From contig CALMJY010000275.1 in the NCBI GenBank assembly GCA_937864815.1, positions 1-43,214 on the forward strand: a DNA stretch of 43,214 nucleotides, read 5' to 3'. This document shows positions 16,833-25,608 of the stretch, piece after piece (the stretch's first letter is position 1; each line of letters starts with the position of its first letter). The DNA comes from an uncultured Bacteroidota bacterium (GTDB lineage Bacteria; Bacteroidota; Bacteroidia; Bacteroidales; VadinHA17). The translations under genes and the position numbers were made by a program. Under the pieces are notes generated by a model, which was not told the origin of the DNA, made no database searches, and saw only the letters and a list, made by a program, of their open reading frames with translations.

Positions 16833-18668
16833 ATGTTCTTTAAGAGATCTGATTCCAGTCTGGTATCCAGCTTAGTTAAACGTGAAATGGTTATTATTGA
16901 GGTTGGAGCAGGTAAGGGAAGGAATACTGAATTCATCGCAAAAAAAGTTGGTGTAGGTGGGCAGATACATGTTTTTGAACCAGATTTATTACTATTTAAT
17001 CAGCTGCAGCTAAGTCCTTATATTCTGAATTTTGATAACATTTTCCTGAATAGAAAAGCGATACTTCATAAAAGCTGCAAGTGTACATTGGATACAGAAA
17101 GGTCCAGATTCTCAAACAATTTGATTTCATATATAATTCATTACTTTATAATTGCATCAAATATATTTCTGAAACTTGTTAGATATGACCCTTCCAGGCT
17201 TTTCTTCAGAATAAATACTGCCCAGAATAAACCGATACATTTTTCAGATAATCCTATCATATCTGATAAGGTACTACATATATATTATGATTGTACAACT
17301 ATCGACGATTATTCGGCTTCATTTTCCAGACTAGACCTTATTATTGTTGAAGTCAGTGGGTATTCTGTTCAGGCATTATTAGGTGCTTTCAGAACAATAC
17401 GTAAATTCCGTCCTGAGATATTAATTAATTTCAATGAAAAAGATTTATTGGATAAAGGTTATTGTTCCCATTTTCTGCTTCAGTGGTTAAAGGCTTTGGG
17501 ATACATGCCTTTTTATAAATCATCACCTGTCTCATATGATATATTAGAATCAAAAGCTGAAATAGATCCTAATTGGTGCTTTACGATTCTGTTTAAACCA
17601 GAAAAAAACCTGTTGGTAAGGAAAAATGAAGGATCTAAGATCGTAATTAAGGAAGAATCCGGTCCTCCTGATTTTATTGATATGAAATCATTAAGATTTT
17701 TTTATGCCTTCCCTGCAATGAATTCTGAAATAAAAAATCTGACCGAGCAGAGAATTGAAAGGATGAGATATAGAGGTTATAATATTAAAAGTTTCTGTCT
17801 GCCATTGTCAGCTCCGGGTCCTTTGCTAATATGGTCTGAACTGGATTCTTTATGGAAAAGTAAGGATCGGACACTTCTTAATAAGTACGAATTACTGCTC
17901 AGAGAAATTGAAGGTGCTGACATTCTGATTAATTATGGAGGAGCTAACCTGCATCCTGAGTTTATTAAAACTCTTCCCACCTTTAATGTTTTTACCTGCC
18001 ATGATGATCCTGAAGCTTCAGAGCATTTATCACATTATGTAGCACCGGCATATGATTATTGTTTTGTTGGAAATTCAGGCTGTATAGATATGTATACAGG
18101 GTGGGGAATTGATCATGTTTCCTATCTTCCCTTAGGTGTATATGACTCTGATCGAGATTTAACAATAACCGAGGAAAAGATATTAAACGGAGAGAGAGAT
18201 ATACCCATCGTTTTTCTGGGTTCAAAAGATAAACATCGTGATTATATTTTAAACAAATTATTGATTTATTATCCTGATACTCTCGTTTATGGCTATGGAT
18301 GGCCAAATAAGTATTTGCCTCTTAACGAGCAGATTAAATTATATGGACAGACAAAACTAGGATGGAACCTTGATCAATCTGTTGGACCCGCTACATCCAG
18401 AACCTTTAAATTGCCAGCAAATGGAGTAATGCTGATCGGAAATAACAGCAGCCATCTCGGGATGTTATATAAATTAGGTGTCGAAGCTGTTGGCTTTGAT
18501 ACTATTAAAGAGTGCGTCGATTATACTTCATATTATCTCCATAATGAAGATGAAAGACGCAGAATTGCCTGCGAAGGCTGGAGAAGAACTATAAACTGTT
18601 ATACTGAAGATAAGATTTGGGATGAAATGCTTGAAAAAATCAAGCCATTCATTAAAAAAGTAAGATAA
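16833..18668 (+). CDS. FkbM-like methyltransferase fused to CgeB-like glycosyltransferase
   Basis: A 611-residue protein with two parts. Residues 1-265 resemble an FkbM-type methyltransferase: IEVGAGKGRNTEFIA (22-36) is motif I, HVFEPD (46-51) is motif II, and TTIDDYSASFSRLDLIIVEV leads to the FkbM signature. That signature, normally KxDVEG, reads VEVSG here (172-176), so a key acidic pair is changed and activity is uncertain. Residues 285-611 resemble CgeB/glycosyltransferase family 1-like proteins: FNVFTCHDDPEAS, SYLPLGVYDSDRD, KLGWNLDQSVGPATSRTFKL and NSSHLGMLYKLGVEAVGF. Such a fusion could couple sugar addition to methylation, possibly at a chain end. It lies in a tight run with aminotransferase 29 bp upstream and methyltransferase 11 bp downstream. 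Confidence 0.72.
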   Translation: MFFKRSDSSLVSSLVKREMVIIEVGAGKGRNTEFIAKKVGVGGQIHVFEPDLLLFNQLQLSPYILNFDNIFLNRKAILHKSCKCTLDTERSRFSNNLISYIIHYFIIASNIFLKLVRYDPSRLFFRINTAQNKPIHFSDNPIISDKVLHIYYDCTTIDDYSASFSRLDLIIVEVSGYSVQALLGAFRTIRKFRPEILINFNEKDLLDKGYCSHFLLQWLKALGYMPFYKSSPVSYDILESKAEIDPNWCFTILFKPEKNLLVRKNEGSKIVIKEESGPPDFIDMKSLRFFYAFPAMNSEIKNLTEQRIERMRYRGYNIKSFCLPLSAPGPLLIWSELDSLWKSKDRTLLNKYELLLREIEGADILINYGGANLHPEFIKTLPTFNVFTCHDDPEASEHLSHYVAPAYDYCFVGNSGCIDMYTGWGIDHVSYLPLGVYDSDRDLTITEEKILNGERDIPIVFLGSKDKHRDYILNKLLIYYPDTLVYGYGWPNKYLPLNEQIKLYGQTKLGWNLDQSVGPATSRTFKLPANGVMLIGNNSSHLGMLYKLGVEAVGFDTIKECVDYTSYYLHNEDERRRIACEGWRRTINCYTEDKIWDEMLEKIKPFIKKVR

Positions 18669-18679
18669 TTAAATGTAAT

Positions 18680-19468
18680 ATGACTGAAGATAAAACTAAC
18701 ATATTAACAAATGTAGACTACTGGCTTAATATTCAAAAAGTTGTCAGTAAACTGCCTGAAGGGGGAGTCTGCCCAACATGGTTTGGTAAAATAGAAAATA
18801 TTTTCGTTCAAAATCCCAAGTACAAGTGCCTGGAAATTGGTGCTTTCCCTGGAACCACACTTTTATTTCTGGCCAAACAATTCAATTTTAATTGTACAGG
18901 TATTGATTTTTCTGAAAGGATACAAACACTTTCAACAGCTTTTTTGGTGCAGGGGATATCAGCTAATTTTATTCAAGAGGATTTTTTAGAATGGGATTCA
19001 CCAGAATCATTCGATTTTGTTTATTCCTGCGGCTTCATCGAACATTTTAAGAATTATCCAGATGTTGTAAAAAAGCACTGGACCCATGTTAAACCTGGTG
19101 GTTACATGTTACTAACAGTGCCGGCACTTACTCCATTTCAGTTCTTAATCAGGAAAATTTGTTACAGAAAATCCCGGATGAAACTGATGCTTGATTCACA
19201 TAATATAAAGATTATGAATCTGAATAGTCTTAAAAGAACTGTTTTGTCATTGGAAAATATTGAAATTCAGAATGCTTGCTACTTCTCTGAATTTAAAATC
19301 TGGCTGGATATAAATGATCCTGATATCAGAAATGCAGCAAAACCTTTTTTGAAAATTGTATTAAGAATAACAGGTTTACTTAATCGTCTCAATATGTCAA
19401 ATAGATTTTTTTCTCCAGAAGCTTTAGTATTAGTTAGAAAAAAAAAGCATAGTTTTCTATATACTTGA
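18680..19468 (+). CDS. Class I SAM-dependent methyltransferase
   Basis: This 262-residue methyltransferase has CLEIGAFPGTTLLFLAKQF (motif I, near 54-72) and CTGIDFSE (motif II). DFVYSCGFIEHFKNYPDVV (motif IV) and WTHVKPGGYMLLTVPALTP (motifs V-VI) follow. The C-terminal 100 residues are basic, with a hydrophobic segment near 225-240, and may contact the membrane or the acceptor. It ends a cluster of three methyltransferase domains (15158, 16833, 18680). A 135 bp gap follows. The acceptor is unknown. Confidence 0.85.
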   Translation: MTEDKTNILTNVDYWLNIQKVVSKLPEGGVCPTWFGKIENIFVQNPKYKCLEIGAFPGTTLLFLAKQFNFNCTGIDFSERIQTLSTAFLVQGISANFIQEDFLEWDSPESFDFVYSCGFIEHFKNYPDVVKKHWTHVKPGGYMLLTVPALTPFQFLIRKICYRKSRMKLMLDSHNIKIMNLNSLKRTVLSLENIEIQNACYFSEFKIWLDINDPDIRNAAKPFLKIVLRITGLLNRLNMSNRFFSPEALVLVRKKKHSFLYT

Positions 19469-19603
19469 AGCATAAATACTATTTGAGGAATATTTGATTG
19501 TAAGCGAATAGATTGTGAACTCAGAAAAAATGGCCGAATTTTTCAGTAAAAGTTATTTTTTTGAAATTTGGGATAAAACCTGTCTAATATTATTGATACT
19601 GGT
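19469..19603 (+). other. Intergenic gap, no clear signal
   Basis: This 135 bp AT-rich gap lies between the methyltransferase and the ATP-grasp gene. I looked for a TAnnTTTG promoter box, a stem-loop and a small ORF and found none that convinces. Several TTTG strings occur, but not with the right TA spacing. Confidence 0.4.
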
Positions 19604-20650
19604 ATGACTATAGGTGTTCACTGTGGTAATGAAGATAGCCAGTCTTATTCAAGGAAATGGATTGAAAAGCTTCAAAAATCTGGTATAGATGTATTGTGTC
19701 TGAATCTTTTAATGCCAGATGCACTTGAAAAGGCAATGAAATGTGATGGGATAATGTGCCTGTGGGAACATACACCATTTGACAAACAATCTGCAAGGAT
19801 GATTTTGTATGTTATTGAAAATTATTTACATAAACCTGTCTTTCCAGATACTGCTACTGCTTGGCATTATGATGAAAAGGTAGCGCAGTATTATCTTCTT
19901 AGCTCCTTAAACGCATCAATGCCTGAAACATGGATATTCTGGGATATTGAATATGCATTAAAATGGACAGATTCAGTACAATTTCCTGTTGTTTTCAAAT
20001 TGTCATCTGGAGCCGGATCATCAAACGTATTAAAGGTGAAAAATAAGAAACATGCAATCGAACTAATTAATAAATCATTTCGATACGGCATTTTCCCTTA
20101 TACAATGAATGAGTATAAAAACCAGACAATAATTCCATTAACAACTAATTTGATGAAGCAAACTATCTTTCGGATAAAAGATAGTATTAGTTATATTTTG
20201 TTTGGTGATTTCCCAAGATTAAGACCAACCTGGTGGAAACCTGAATTAGGATATATTTATTTTCAGGAGTTTTTGAATAACAATCAATATGACACTCGCA
20301 TTTCTATTATTGGTAACCGGGCATTCGGTTTCAGACGATTTAACAGATCCGAAGACTTCAGGGCCTCAGGAAGTGGTAATATAGATTATGATCCTGCAAA
20401 AATTGATCAGAGATGTATTAGCGAAGCGTTTAAATTGTCAAAACTTGGCAGATTTCAATCTATGGCATATGATTTTTTGTTCAAAAATGATAAACCAGTA
20501 GTATGTGAAATTAGTTACGCATTTGCTGATTGGGCAGTTCATAATTGTCATGGTTTCTGGGATGATACTTTAACCTGGCATGAAACGGATATCTGGCCTG
20601 AAGATGCTCAGGTTGAAGATTTTATTTCCTTTGTAAGCAATAATAAATAA
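19604..20650 (+). CDS. ATP-grasp domain protein, probable carboxylate-amine ligase
   Basis: A 348-residue protein with the layout of an ATP-grasp enzyme. Residues 1-85 form a pre-ATP-grasp domain (TIGVHCGNEDSQ, GIMCLWEHTP). FPVVFKLSSGAGSSNVLKV (127-145) has the ATP-binding Lys132 and flexible loop. YFQEFLNN (219-226) gives the adenine-site Glu222. DTRISIIGNRAFGFRR (230-245) has the usual D-x-R followed by basic residues. AYDFLFKNDKPVVCEIS (288-304) gives the metal ligands Asp290 and Glu302. Enzymes of this fold join a carboxylate to an amine through an acyl phosphate. In a locus with aminotransferases it could attach an amino acid or similar acid to an amino sugar. That role is inferred from context; the fold is well supported. 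Confidence 0.8.
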   Translation: MTIGVHCGNEDSQSYSRKWIEKLQKSGIDVLCLNLLMPDALEKAMKCDGIMCLWEHTPFDKQSARMILYVIENYLHKPVFPDTATAWHYDEKVAQYYLLSSLNASMPETWIFWDIEYALKWTDSVQFPVVFKLSSGAGSSNVLKVKNKKHAIELINKSFRYGIFPYTMNEYKNQTIIPLTTNLMKQTIFRIKDSISYILFGDFPRLRPTWWKPELGYIYFQEFLNNNQYDTRISIIGNRAFGFRRFNRSEDFRASGSGNIDYDPAKIDQRCISEAFKLSKLGRFQSMAYDFLFKNDKPVVCEISYAFADWAVHNCHGFWDDTLTWHETDIWPEDAQVEDFISFVSNNK

Positions 20651-20716
20651 TAGGGGTTGAGTATGGGATTTTTATTTATTATGCAATTTTAATAACTTGG
20701 TTATAACTGAATTTCA

Positions 20717-21877
20717 ATGTGCCTTCCTTCTCAGATGAATACTAATAAACTGAAATTAAAATTCATCTTCATATTGGGGACCACTGAAATTGGAGGAGCT
20801 GAAAAACAAGCTATTCTATTGGGTAATGAACTTCAGAAGATTCAATCTTACAAAGTCTTTTTTATTTTATTCGGGAATAAAACAGGGAAAGCTGCACTAA
20901 GACTGGAAAAGTTAGGTATTCCTTACAGGATACAAAAAATGCCGGATTCTTTTTTTACCATAGTAAAATTATACAAAACTTTGTTGTATATTTTTAGGTT
21001 AAGACTTTTTAAGCCGACAGTATTGCTTCCATATACCAACGGCCCCAATATCTGTACTTCATTGATCTGGAAGTATACTGGTGCCAAAGCCTGTTTTTGG
21101 AACCAGCGTGATGAAGGAATCGGATTAATTAATAACAGTATAACTCGAAAGGCAGTTAGCAATGCTACCTGCTTCATTGCAAATTCACTCGGGAGCAGGG
21201 ATATTCTTGTTAAAATGTTTCCAACTATAGAACAGAGAATATTTTTAGTCAATAACGGAATAGAGACCATTAAAATAAATGTAAACAGGCAGGAATGGCG
21301 CAAACGGTTCTCTTTTAGTGAAAATGATTATTTAATATGCATGGTCGCAAATTTGCATAAGGACAAAGATCATGAAACATTAATTAGGGCATTCAAGAAA
21401 ATCGTTGATGATTCAAATTGTAGTGATAAAGAAAAATTTAAGTTGTTACTTGTTGGAAGGCATGATGACAAATACAATTATTTGCTTAAATTATCCAAGG
21501 ATCTGAATCTTCTTGAAAGAACCTATTTTTTGAATGAAATCGAAAGTATTCCCGATATATTAAACGCAGTGGATATTTCTGTATTATGCACCTTTTCCGA
21601 GGGATTGTCAAATGTTGCAATTGAATCAATGATTGTCGGTGTCCCATTTACTGGTTCTAGAATCGATGGAATTGTGGAGGTAGTAGGTTCAGATTATACA
21701 GCTTATCTGGCAAATCCCCGAGACTCTGAAGATCTTGCTGCTAAAATCCTGTTCTTCAGGAATAATCAACAGGTAACTAAAGAACTTGTAAAAAGAAATA
21801 AAGAAAGAGCAACGAATCTCTTCTCAGTTGATAGGTTATACTACGATTCTTTGAATTTGTTTCTAAGTTATCTTTAA
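20717..21877 (+). CDS. Glycosyltransferase family 4 (GT-B)
   Basis: A GT4 enzyme of 386 residues from the ATG at 20717, or 380 from the ATG at 20735, which precedes the first strand (KLKFIFILGTTEIGGAEKQ) more closely. ILGTTEIGGAEKQAILLGNEL is the classic N-terminal glycine loop. ACFWNQRDEGIG and CFIANSLGSRDI line the cleft. VANLHKDKDHETLIRAF opens the donor domain. FSEGLSNVAIESMIVGVPF is the E-x7-E block. The donor sugar is unknown. It stands 66 bp after the ATP-grasp gene and 69 bp before a GT2 gene. Confidence 0.9.
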   Translation: MCLPSQMNTNKLKLKFIFILGTTEIGGAEKQAILLGNELQKIQSYKVFFILFGNKTGKAALRLEKLGIPYRIQKMPDSFFTIVKLYKTLLYIFRLRLFKPTVLLPYTNGPNICTSLIWKYTGAKACFWNQRDEGIGLINNSITRKAVSNATCFIANSLGSRDILVKMFPTIEQRIFLVNNGIETIKINVNRQEWRKRFSFSENDYLICMVANLHKDKDHETLIRAFKKIVDDSNCSDKEKFKLLLVGRHDDKYNYLLKLSKDLNLLERTYFLNEIESIPDILNAVDISVLCTFSEGLSNVAIESMIVGVPFTGSRIDGIVEVVGSDYTAYLANPRDSEDLAAKILFFRNNQQVTKELVKRNKERATNLFSVDRLYYDSLNLFLSYL

Positions 21878-21946
21878 CTTATTTATGATCATTTAAAAAT
21901 CTCTGTTTTAAATCACATTAGTTTACATTCAGTCGTTGATCAAATA

Positions 21947-22936
21947 ATGATAATTGACTCTGCACATCCACATTTCTCTGTAATAATTCCAACATACAAT
22001 AGGGCAAGGTTGCTTCCTCGGGCAATCAATAGTGTTTTATCGCAATCATTTGGTGATTTTGAATTGATACTTGTTGATGATGGTTCTCAAGATGATACTC
22101 AACAGGTTATGATGAAAATAACGGATCCGCGGGTAAGATATTTCAGACAAAATGAGAACAGAGGTCAAAATCCTGCCTTGAACTTTGGTGTTAGTCAGGC
22201 AAGAGGAGAGTACATCGCTTTCTTGGATTCGGATGATGAGTGGCTTCCAGAATTTCTGGAAAATATTCAGGCACTATTCGTTAAAGATAGCTCAGTCGGA
22301 GCTGTTTATTCAAAGGCATACGGATGCACCAATAACGGGGTTCTTTATGATGGATATCAATTTCATTTGCAGGGGAATGTATACAAAGAAGTACTCCTTC
22401 AGGGATATCTGTCTTATATGATCACAATTGTAGTAAAAAGGAATATAATTGACAGTCTTGGTTCTTCCCCATTTGATCCTTCATTCGTTTATGGTCAGGA
22501 TGACGATTTTTGTTTCAGGATCTCTAAATTATGCAAAATCGGACTTGTTAAAGAACCTCTTGCTATAATACATAATGATGGTGATGTGAAAGGCAATGAA
22601 CCCAGTATCTCCAGGAATGTGAAATTGGTTGCAGAAGGGCGTCATAAGCTGATTAATAAATATAAGGACGATATACTTCATTATTGTGGCGAAAAAGTTC
22701 TCGCCACTAAATATTTATCTTTAGGGATAGTTTACCTCCAGTGTCATAATTATGAAATGGCAGTTTATTCAATTTCAGCATCTGTTAAACTGCGCAAGGC
22801 TCTGACTGCATTCATTTATTTGATCTACGCAAAATCTTCTTTATTAAGAAAAATATCAAAATTCATAATATTGGTTTATTGGTTCTTAAAAAAAATAGTC
22901 AAAAGTTTGACAGACTTGGTAAAGAGTCGGACTTAA
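21947..22936 (+). CDS. Glycosyltransferase family 2 (GT-A)
   Basis: A 329-residue GT2 enzyme. FSVIIPTYNRARLLPRAINS is the canonical start. ELILVDDGSQDDTQQV holds the first acidic motif and ARGEYIAFLDSDDEWLPEFLE holds the DxD. Residues 190-200 (GQDDDFCFRISK) supply the catalytic-base region. The last 80 residues form helical hydrophobic and basic segments (FIILVYWFLKKIVKSL) that would anchor it to the membrane. A cupin gene follows 13 bp later with a rare clear Shine-Dalgarno-like AGAGGA. Confidence 0.9.
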   Translation: MIIDSAHPHFSVIIPTYNRARLLPRAINSVLSQSFGDFELILVDDGSQDDTQQVMMKITDPRVRYFRQNENRGQNPALNFGVSQARGEYIAFLDSDDEWLPEFLENIQALFVKDSSVGAVYSKAYGCTNNGVLYDGYQFHLQGNVYKEVLLQGYLSYMITIVVKRNIIDSLGSSPFDPSFVYGQDDDFCFRISKLCKIGLVKEPLAIIHNDGDVKGNEPSISRNVKLVAEGRHKLINKYKDDILHYCGEKVLATKYLSLGIVYLQCHNYEMAVYSISASVKLRKALTAFIYLIYAKSSLLRKISKFIILVYWFLKKIVKSLTDLVKSRT

Positions 22937-22949
22937 GAGGAATTATGTT

Positions 22950-23375
22950 ATGATAACAGAAATAATGCATGATGACAAAATATTTGCAATTATAATTAGG
23001 AATCAATTTTGCGATTTCGGAGTTAAATTTGTCACTCCTGATGATTCTTCACAGCAGATGGCATTCATGAGACATCAGAAAGGTAAAGTTATTGAACCAC
23101 ATATTCACAATCCGGTTGAGCGCATTGTTCAATTTACCAAAGAAGTATTGTTTATCCGGAAAGGAAAACTGAGAGTGGATTTTTATACCAATGAACAGAA
23201 ATATGTGGAAAGCTATATACTAAATGCAGGGGATGTCATCCTGCTCTCCGAAGGGGGACATGGATTTGAAGTTATTGAAGAAATTGAAATGATCGAGATA
23301 AAGCAGGGTCCTTATGCAGGAGAATTGGATAAGATCCGTTTTAAGGATAATAATGATATAATAATAATAAAATAG
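22950..23375 (+). CDS. Cupin-fold protein, sugar-locus type (copy 2)
   Basis: A 141-residue cupin related to the one at 13735. Shared features are H-x-H-x3-ER (PHIHNPVER, with His51 and His53), a following Glu at 65, EGGHGFEV with His104, and KQGPYAGELD at 118-127. A purine-rich AGAGGA lies 8-13 bp before the start, unusual in this window. It is 5 bp before the perosamine-synthase-like aminotransferase, repeating the cupin plus DegT pairing seen at 13735-16803. A role in handling the keto or amino sugar is likely, but the reaction is not evident. Confidence 0.75.
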   Translation: MITEIMHDDKIFAIIIRNQFCDFGVKFVTPDDSSQQMAFMRHQKGKVIEPHIHNPVERIVQFTKEVLFIRKGKLRVDFYTNEQKYVESYILNAGDVILLSEGGHGFEVIEEIEMIEIKQGPYAGELDKIRFKDNNDIIIIK

Positions 23376-23380
23376 AATTT

Positions 23381-24502
23381 ATGGATTTCATTCCTGTTTG
23401 TGAACCGTTTTTGAATGGCAGGGAGATGGAGTATGTGCAGGATTGCATAAGCACCGGCTGGATTTCTTCATCTGGAAAATATGTTAAGGCATTTGAAGAA
23501 AAATTTGCTGAATATTGTCAGGTTAAATATGGCGTAGCTGTATGTAATGGGACAATGGCTCTTCATCTTGCACTGGTTGCTGCAGGAATTGCTCCAGGCG
23601 ACGAAATTATTATTCCAAACTTTACAATGATTGCCTCAGCATTTGCTGCATGCTATATCGGTGCAATACCCGTATTCGTTGATGCAGAACCAGATACATG
23701 GAATATAGATGTTAGCAGGATTGAGGAAAAAATCACAATAAGGACCAAAGCTATAATGCCTGTTTCAATTTTTGGTCAGCCTTGTGAAATGGACAAAATA
23801 TGGGAGATTGCTAAAAAATATAATCTGAAAATTATTGAAGATGCAGCAGAATCTCATGGTGCAGAATATCGAGGAAAAAAAACCGGAAATTTAGCCGATA
23901 TTACTGCCTTTAGTTTTTTTGCAAATAAGAATTTGACAACAGGAGAAGGTGGAATGGTAGTCACAAATAATGAAGTTCTGTATGATCGAAGCAGATATTA
24001 TAAAAACTTATGCTTTCCACTGGATGCCCCTCGAAATTACAACCATTCTGATATAGGTTATAATTACAGAATGTCAAATCTACATGCAGCTATCGGCCTG
24101 GCTCAGGTAGAGAAAGCAGATGAGTACAGAGCGCTGAGAATTAAAAACCGGAATTTTTATCAGCAGTTTTTGACAACCATACCAGGAATTTCAATTCAAG
24201 AAACCAGATCTGATGTCTTAAATGTTCACTGGATGAATGGATTGGTTATTGACTCAGAATTATATGGACGCACGAGGACAGAATTAATTAATCATTTGAG
24301 AGAAAACAATATCGAGACTCGTCTTTTTTTTATTGGCATGAACAGACAGCCATCCCTTATTAAATATGGATGCAGTCCTGATGGTAATTATCCTGTAACG
24401 GATAATCTTTCTGAAAATGGATTTTATTTGCCTTCTGGCAGCAACATGACCAAAGATAAAATCGAATTTATTTGTGAAATTATTAACAATTATAAAAGGT
24501 AA
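23381..24502 (+). CDS. DegT-type aminotransferase, probable GDP-perosamine synthase
   Basis: A 373-residue PLP aminotransferase that closely resembles perosamine synthases (Per/RfbE) as I remember them: FIPVCEPFLNGREMEYVQDC at the start, STGWISSSGKYVKAFEEKFA, CNGTMALHLAL, IIEDAAESHGAEYRGKKTG with Asp154, and FSFFANKNLTTGEGGMVVTN with Schiff-base Lys183. IGYNYRMSNLHAAIGLAQVE and YLPSGSNMTKDKIEFICE complete the pattern. The reaction would be GDP-4-keto-6-deoxymannose plus glutamate to GDP-perosamine. Gmd enzymes upstream supply the substrate, and a hexapeptide acyltransferase two genes downstream could N-acylate the product. GDP-perosamine is the best guess, but related 4-aminations are possible. 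Confidence 0.85.
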   Translation: MDFIPVCEPFLNGREMEYVQDCISTGWISSSGKYVKAFEEKFAEYCQVKYGVAVCNGTMALHLALVAAGIAPGDEIIIPNFTMIASAFAACYIGAIPVFVDAEPDTWNIDVSRIEEKITIRTKAIMPVSIFGQPCEMDKIWEIAKKYNLKIIEDAAESHGAEYRGKKTGNLADITAFSFFANKNLTTGEGGMVVTNNEVLYDRSRYYKNLCFPLDAPRNYNHSDIGYNYRMSNLHAAIGLAQVEKADEYRALRIKNRNFYQQFLTTIPGISIQETRSDVLNVHWMNGLVIDSELYGRTRTELINHLRENNIETRLFFIGMNRQPSLIKYGCSPDGNYPVTDNLSENGFYLPSGSNMTKDKIEFICEIINNYKR

Positions 24503-24513
24503 TATTGGTATAA

Positions 24514-25608
24514 ATGAAGGTAAGAATAGTTTGTCTGAATAGTTGTTTTCAATGGATTTTTGGCAAGTTTGTCAACAAATTGTATGAAAATTTACAGGAA
24601 TATGGCATTGAAGTTGACATTGCAGAAACTCCGGATGAAAATGCCGATGTAAATCATTACATTCCTTATAATGTATATGAATGTCCAAATAAAGGTATCA
24701 CAACATTAATGATCACTCATATTGATAATATCGATAAACTGAAATACATATCAGAACAGGCTAAAAATGCATCCGCGCTAATCTGTATGTCGAAGGAAAC
24801 CTCCAATAAATTGGCGATGCTGGGGATTGATAAAAACAAATTGTGTTATGTCAATCCTGCTCACGATGGAATAATGCCTATAAGAAAAATAGTAATCGGT
24901 TGGTCATGCCGGGTACAGGAAGATGGTCGTAAACGCGAGTTTTTTATTGATAAATTGGCAAATAAACTTGATCCAAGGTATTTTCTTTTTAAAATAATGG
25001 GAGAATTTTGGGAACCCCAGGTGCAGAAATTAGAGAAAAATGGATTTGAAGTGGTCTATTTCAATAAGTTCATCTACAGTGAATATGCTGCTTTTATATC
25101 TGGATTGGATTATTATTTATACATGGGGATGGATGAGGGTCAAATGGGTTTTGTTGATGCCCTGGCGGCAGGTGTAAAAACTATTGTAACAGAACAAGGG
25201 TACCATCTGGACGCTCCTAACGGAATTACGCATCCCTTTACTTCTTATGAAGACCTGGAATCTATTTTATTACTGCTGCAAAGGGAGAAAGAAAGCCTAC
25301 TGACTTCAGTAAAAACATGGACATGGGAAGATTATACTAAAAAGCATATTGAAATATGGGAATACCTAATAAATAATCATCCTGTAAGTTCAGATTACCC
25401 TGACGGATTAACATCATTAATAAATTCAAGAAATAATACTCCTGAAAAAAATGAAGAATTTCAAAACAGTGAACTAAAAAAACTGAAAATAGAAAAATAC
25501 AAACATCTTTATTTTTCTTCAAAGCGAAGGATTAAAGTGGCTTATAAAAAATATGGTTTTTTTGGATTATTTTTGAATTTGCTTAGAAAAATTTATAATA
25601 AACAATGA
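24514..25608 (+). CDS. GT-B glycosyltransferase, GT4-like
   Basis: A 364-residue putative glycosyltransferase. MKVRIVCLNSCFQWIFGKFV opens an N-terminal Rossmann-like domain. TTLMITHIDNIDKL and ALICMSKETSNKLAMLGI are the usual acceptor-side elements. KIVIGWSCRVQEDGRKREFF begins the donor domain. MGMDEGQMGFVDALAAGVKT takes the place of the E-x7-E block. The last 70 residues are highly charged, ending in a basic hydrophobic helix (KKYGFFGLFLNLLRKIY) fit for membrane contact. Position between the perosamine-synthase-like gene and an acyltransferase suggests it may transfer the amino sugar. It overlaps the next gene by 4 bp. Confidence 0.75.
   Translation: MKVRIVCLNSCFQWIFGKFVNKLYENLQEYGIEVDIAETPDENADVNHYIPYNVYECPNKGITTLMITHIDNIDKLKYISEQAKNASALICMSKETSNKLAMLGIDKNKLCYVNPAHDGIMPIRKIVIGWSCRVQEDGRKREFFIDKLANKLDPRYFLFKIMGEFWEPQVQKLEKNGFEVVYFNKFIYSEYAAFISGLDYYLYMGMDEGQMGFVDALAAGVKTIVTEQGYHLDAPNGITHPFTSYEDLESILLLLQREKESLLTSVKTWTWEDYTKKHIEIWEYLINNHPVSSDYPDGLTSLINSRNNTPEKNEEFQNSELKKLKIEKYKHLYFSSKRRIKVAYKKYGFFGLFLNLLRKIYNKQ

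Noticed and set aside
16833-18668. Frameshift artefact joining two separate genes
   Set aside because: The frame is continuous over 611 codons with no internal start or spacing typical of two genes, and both halves keep plausible composition across the junction.
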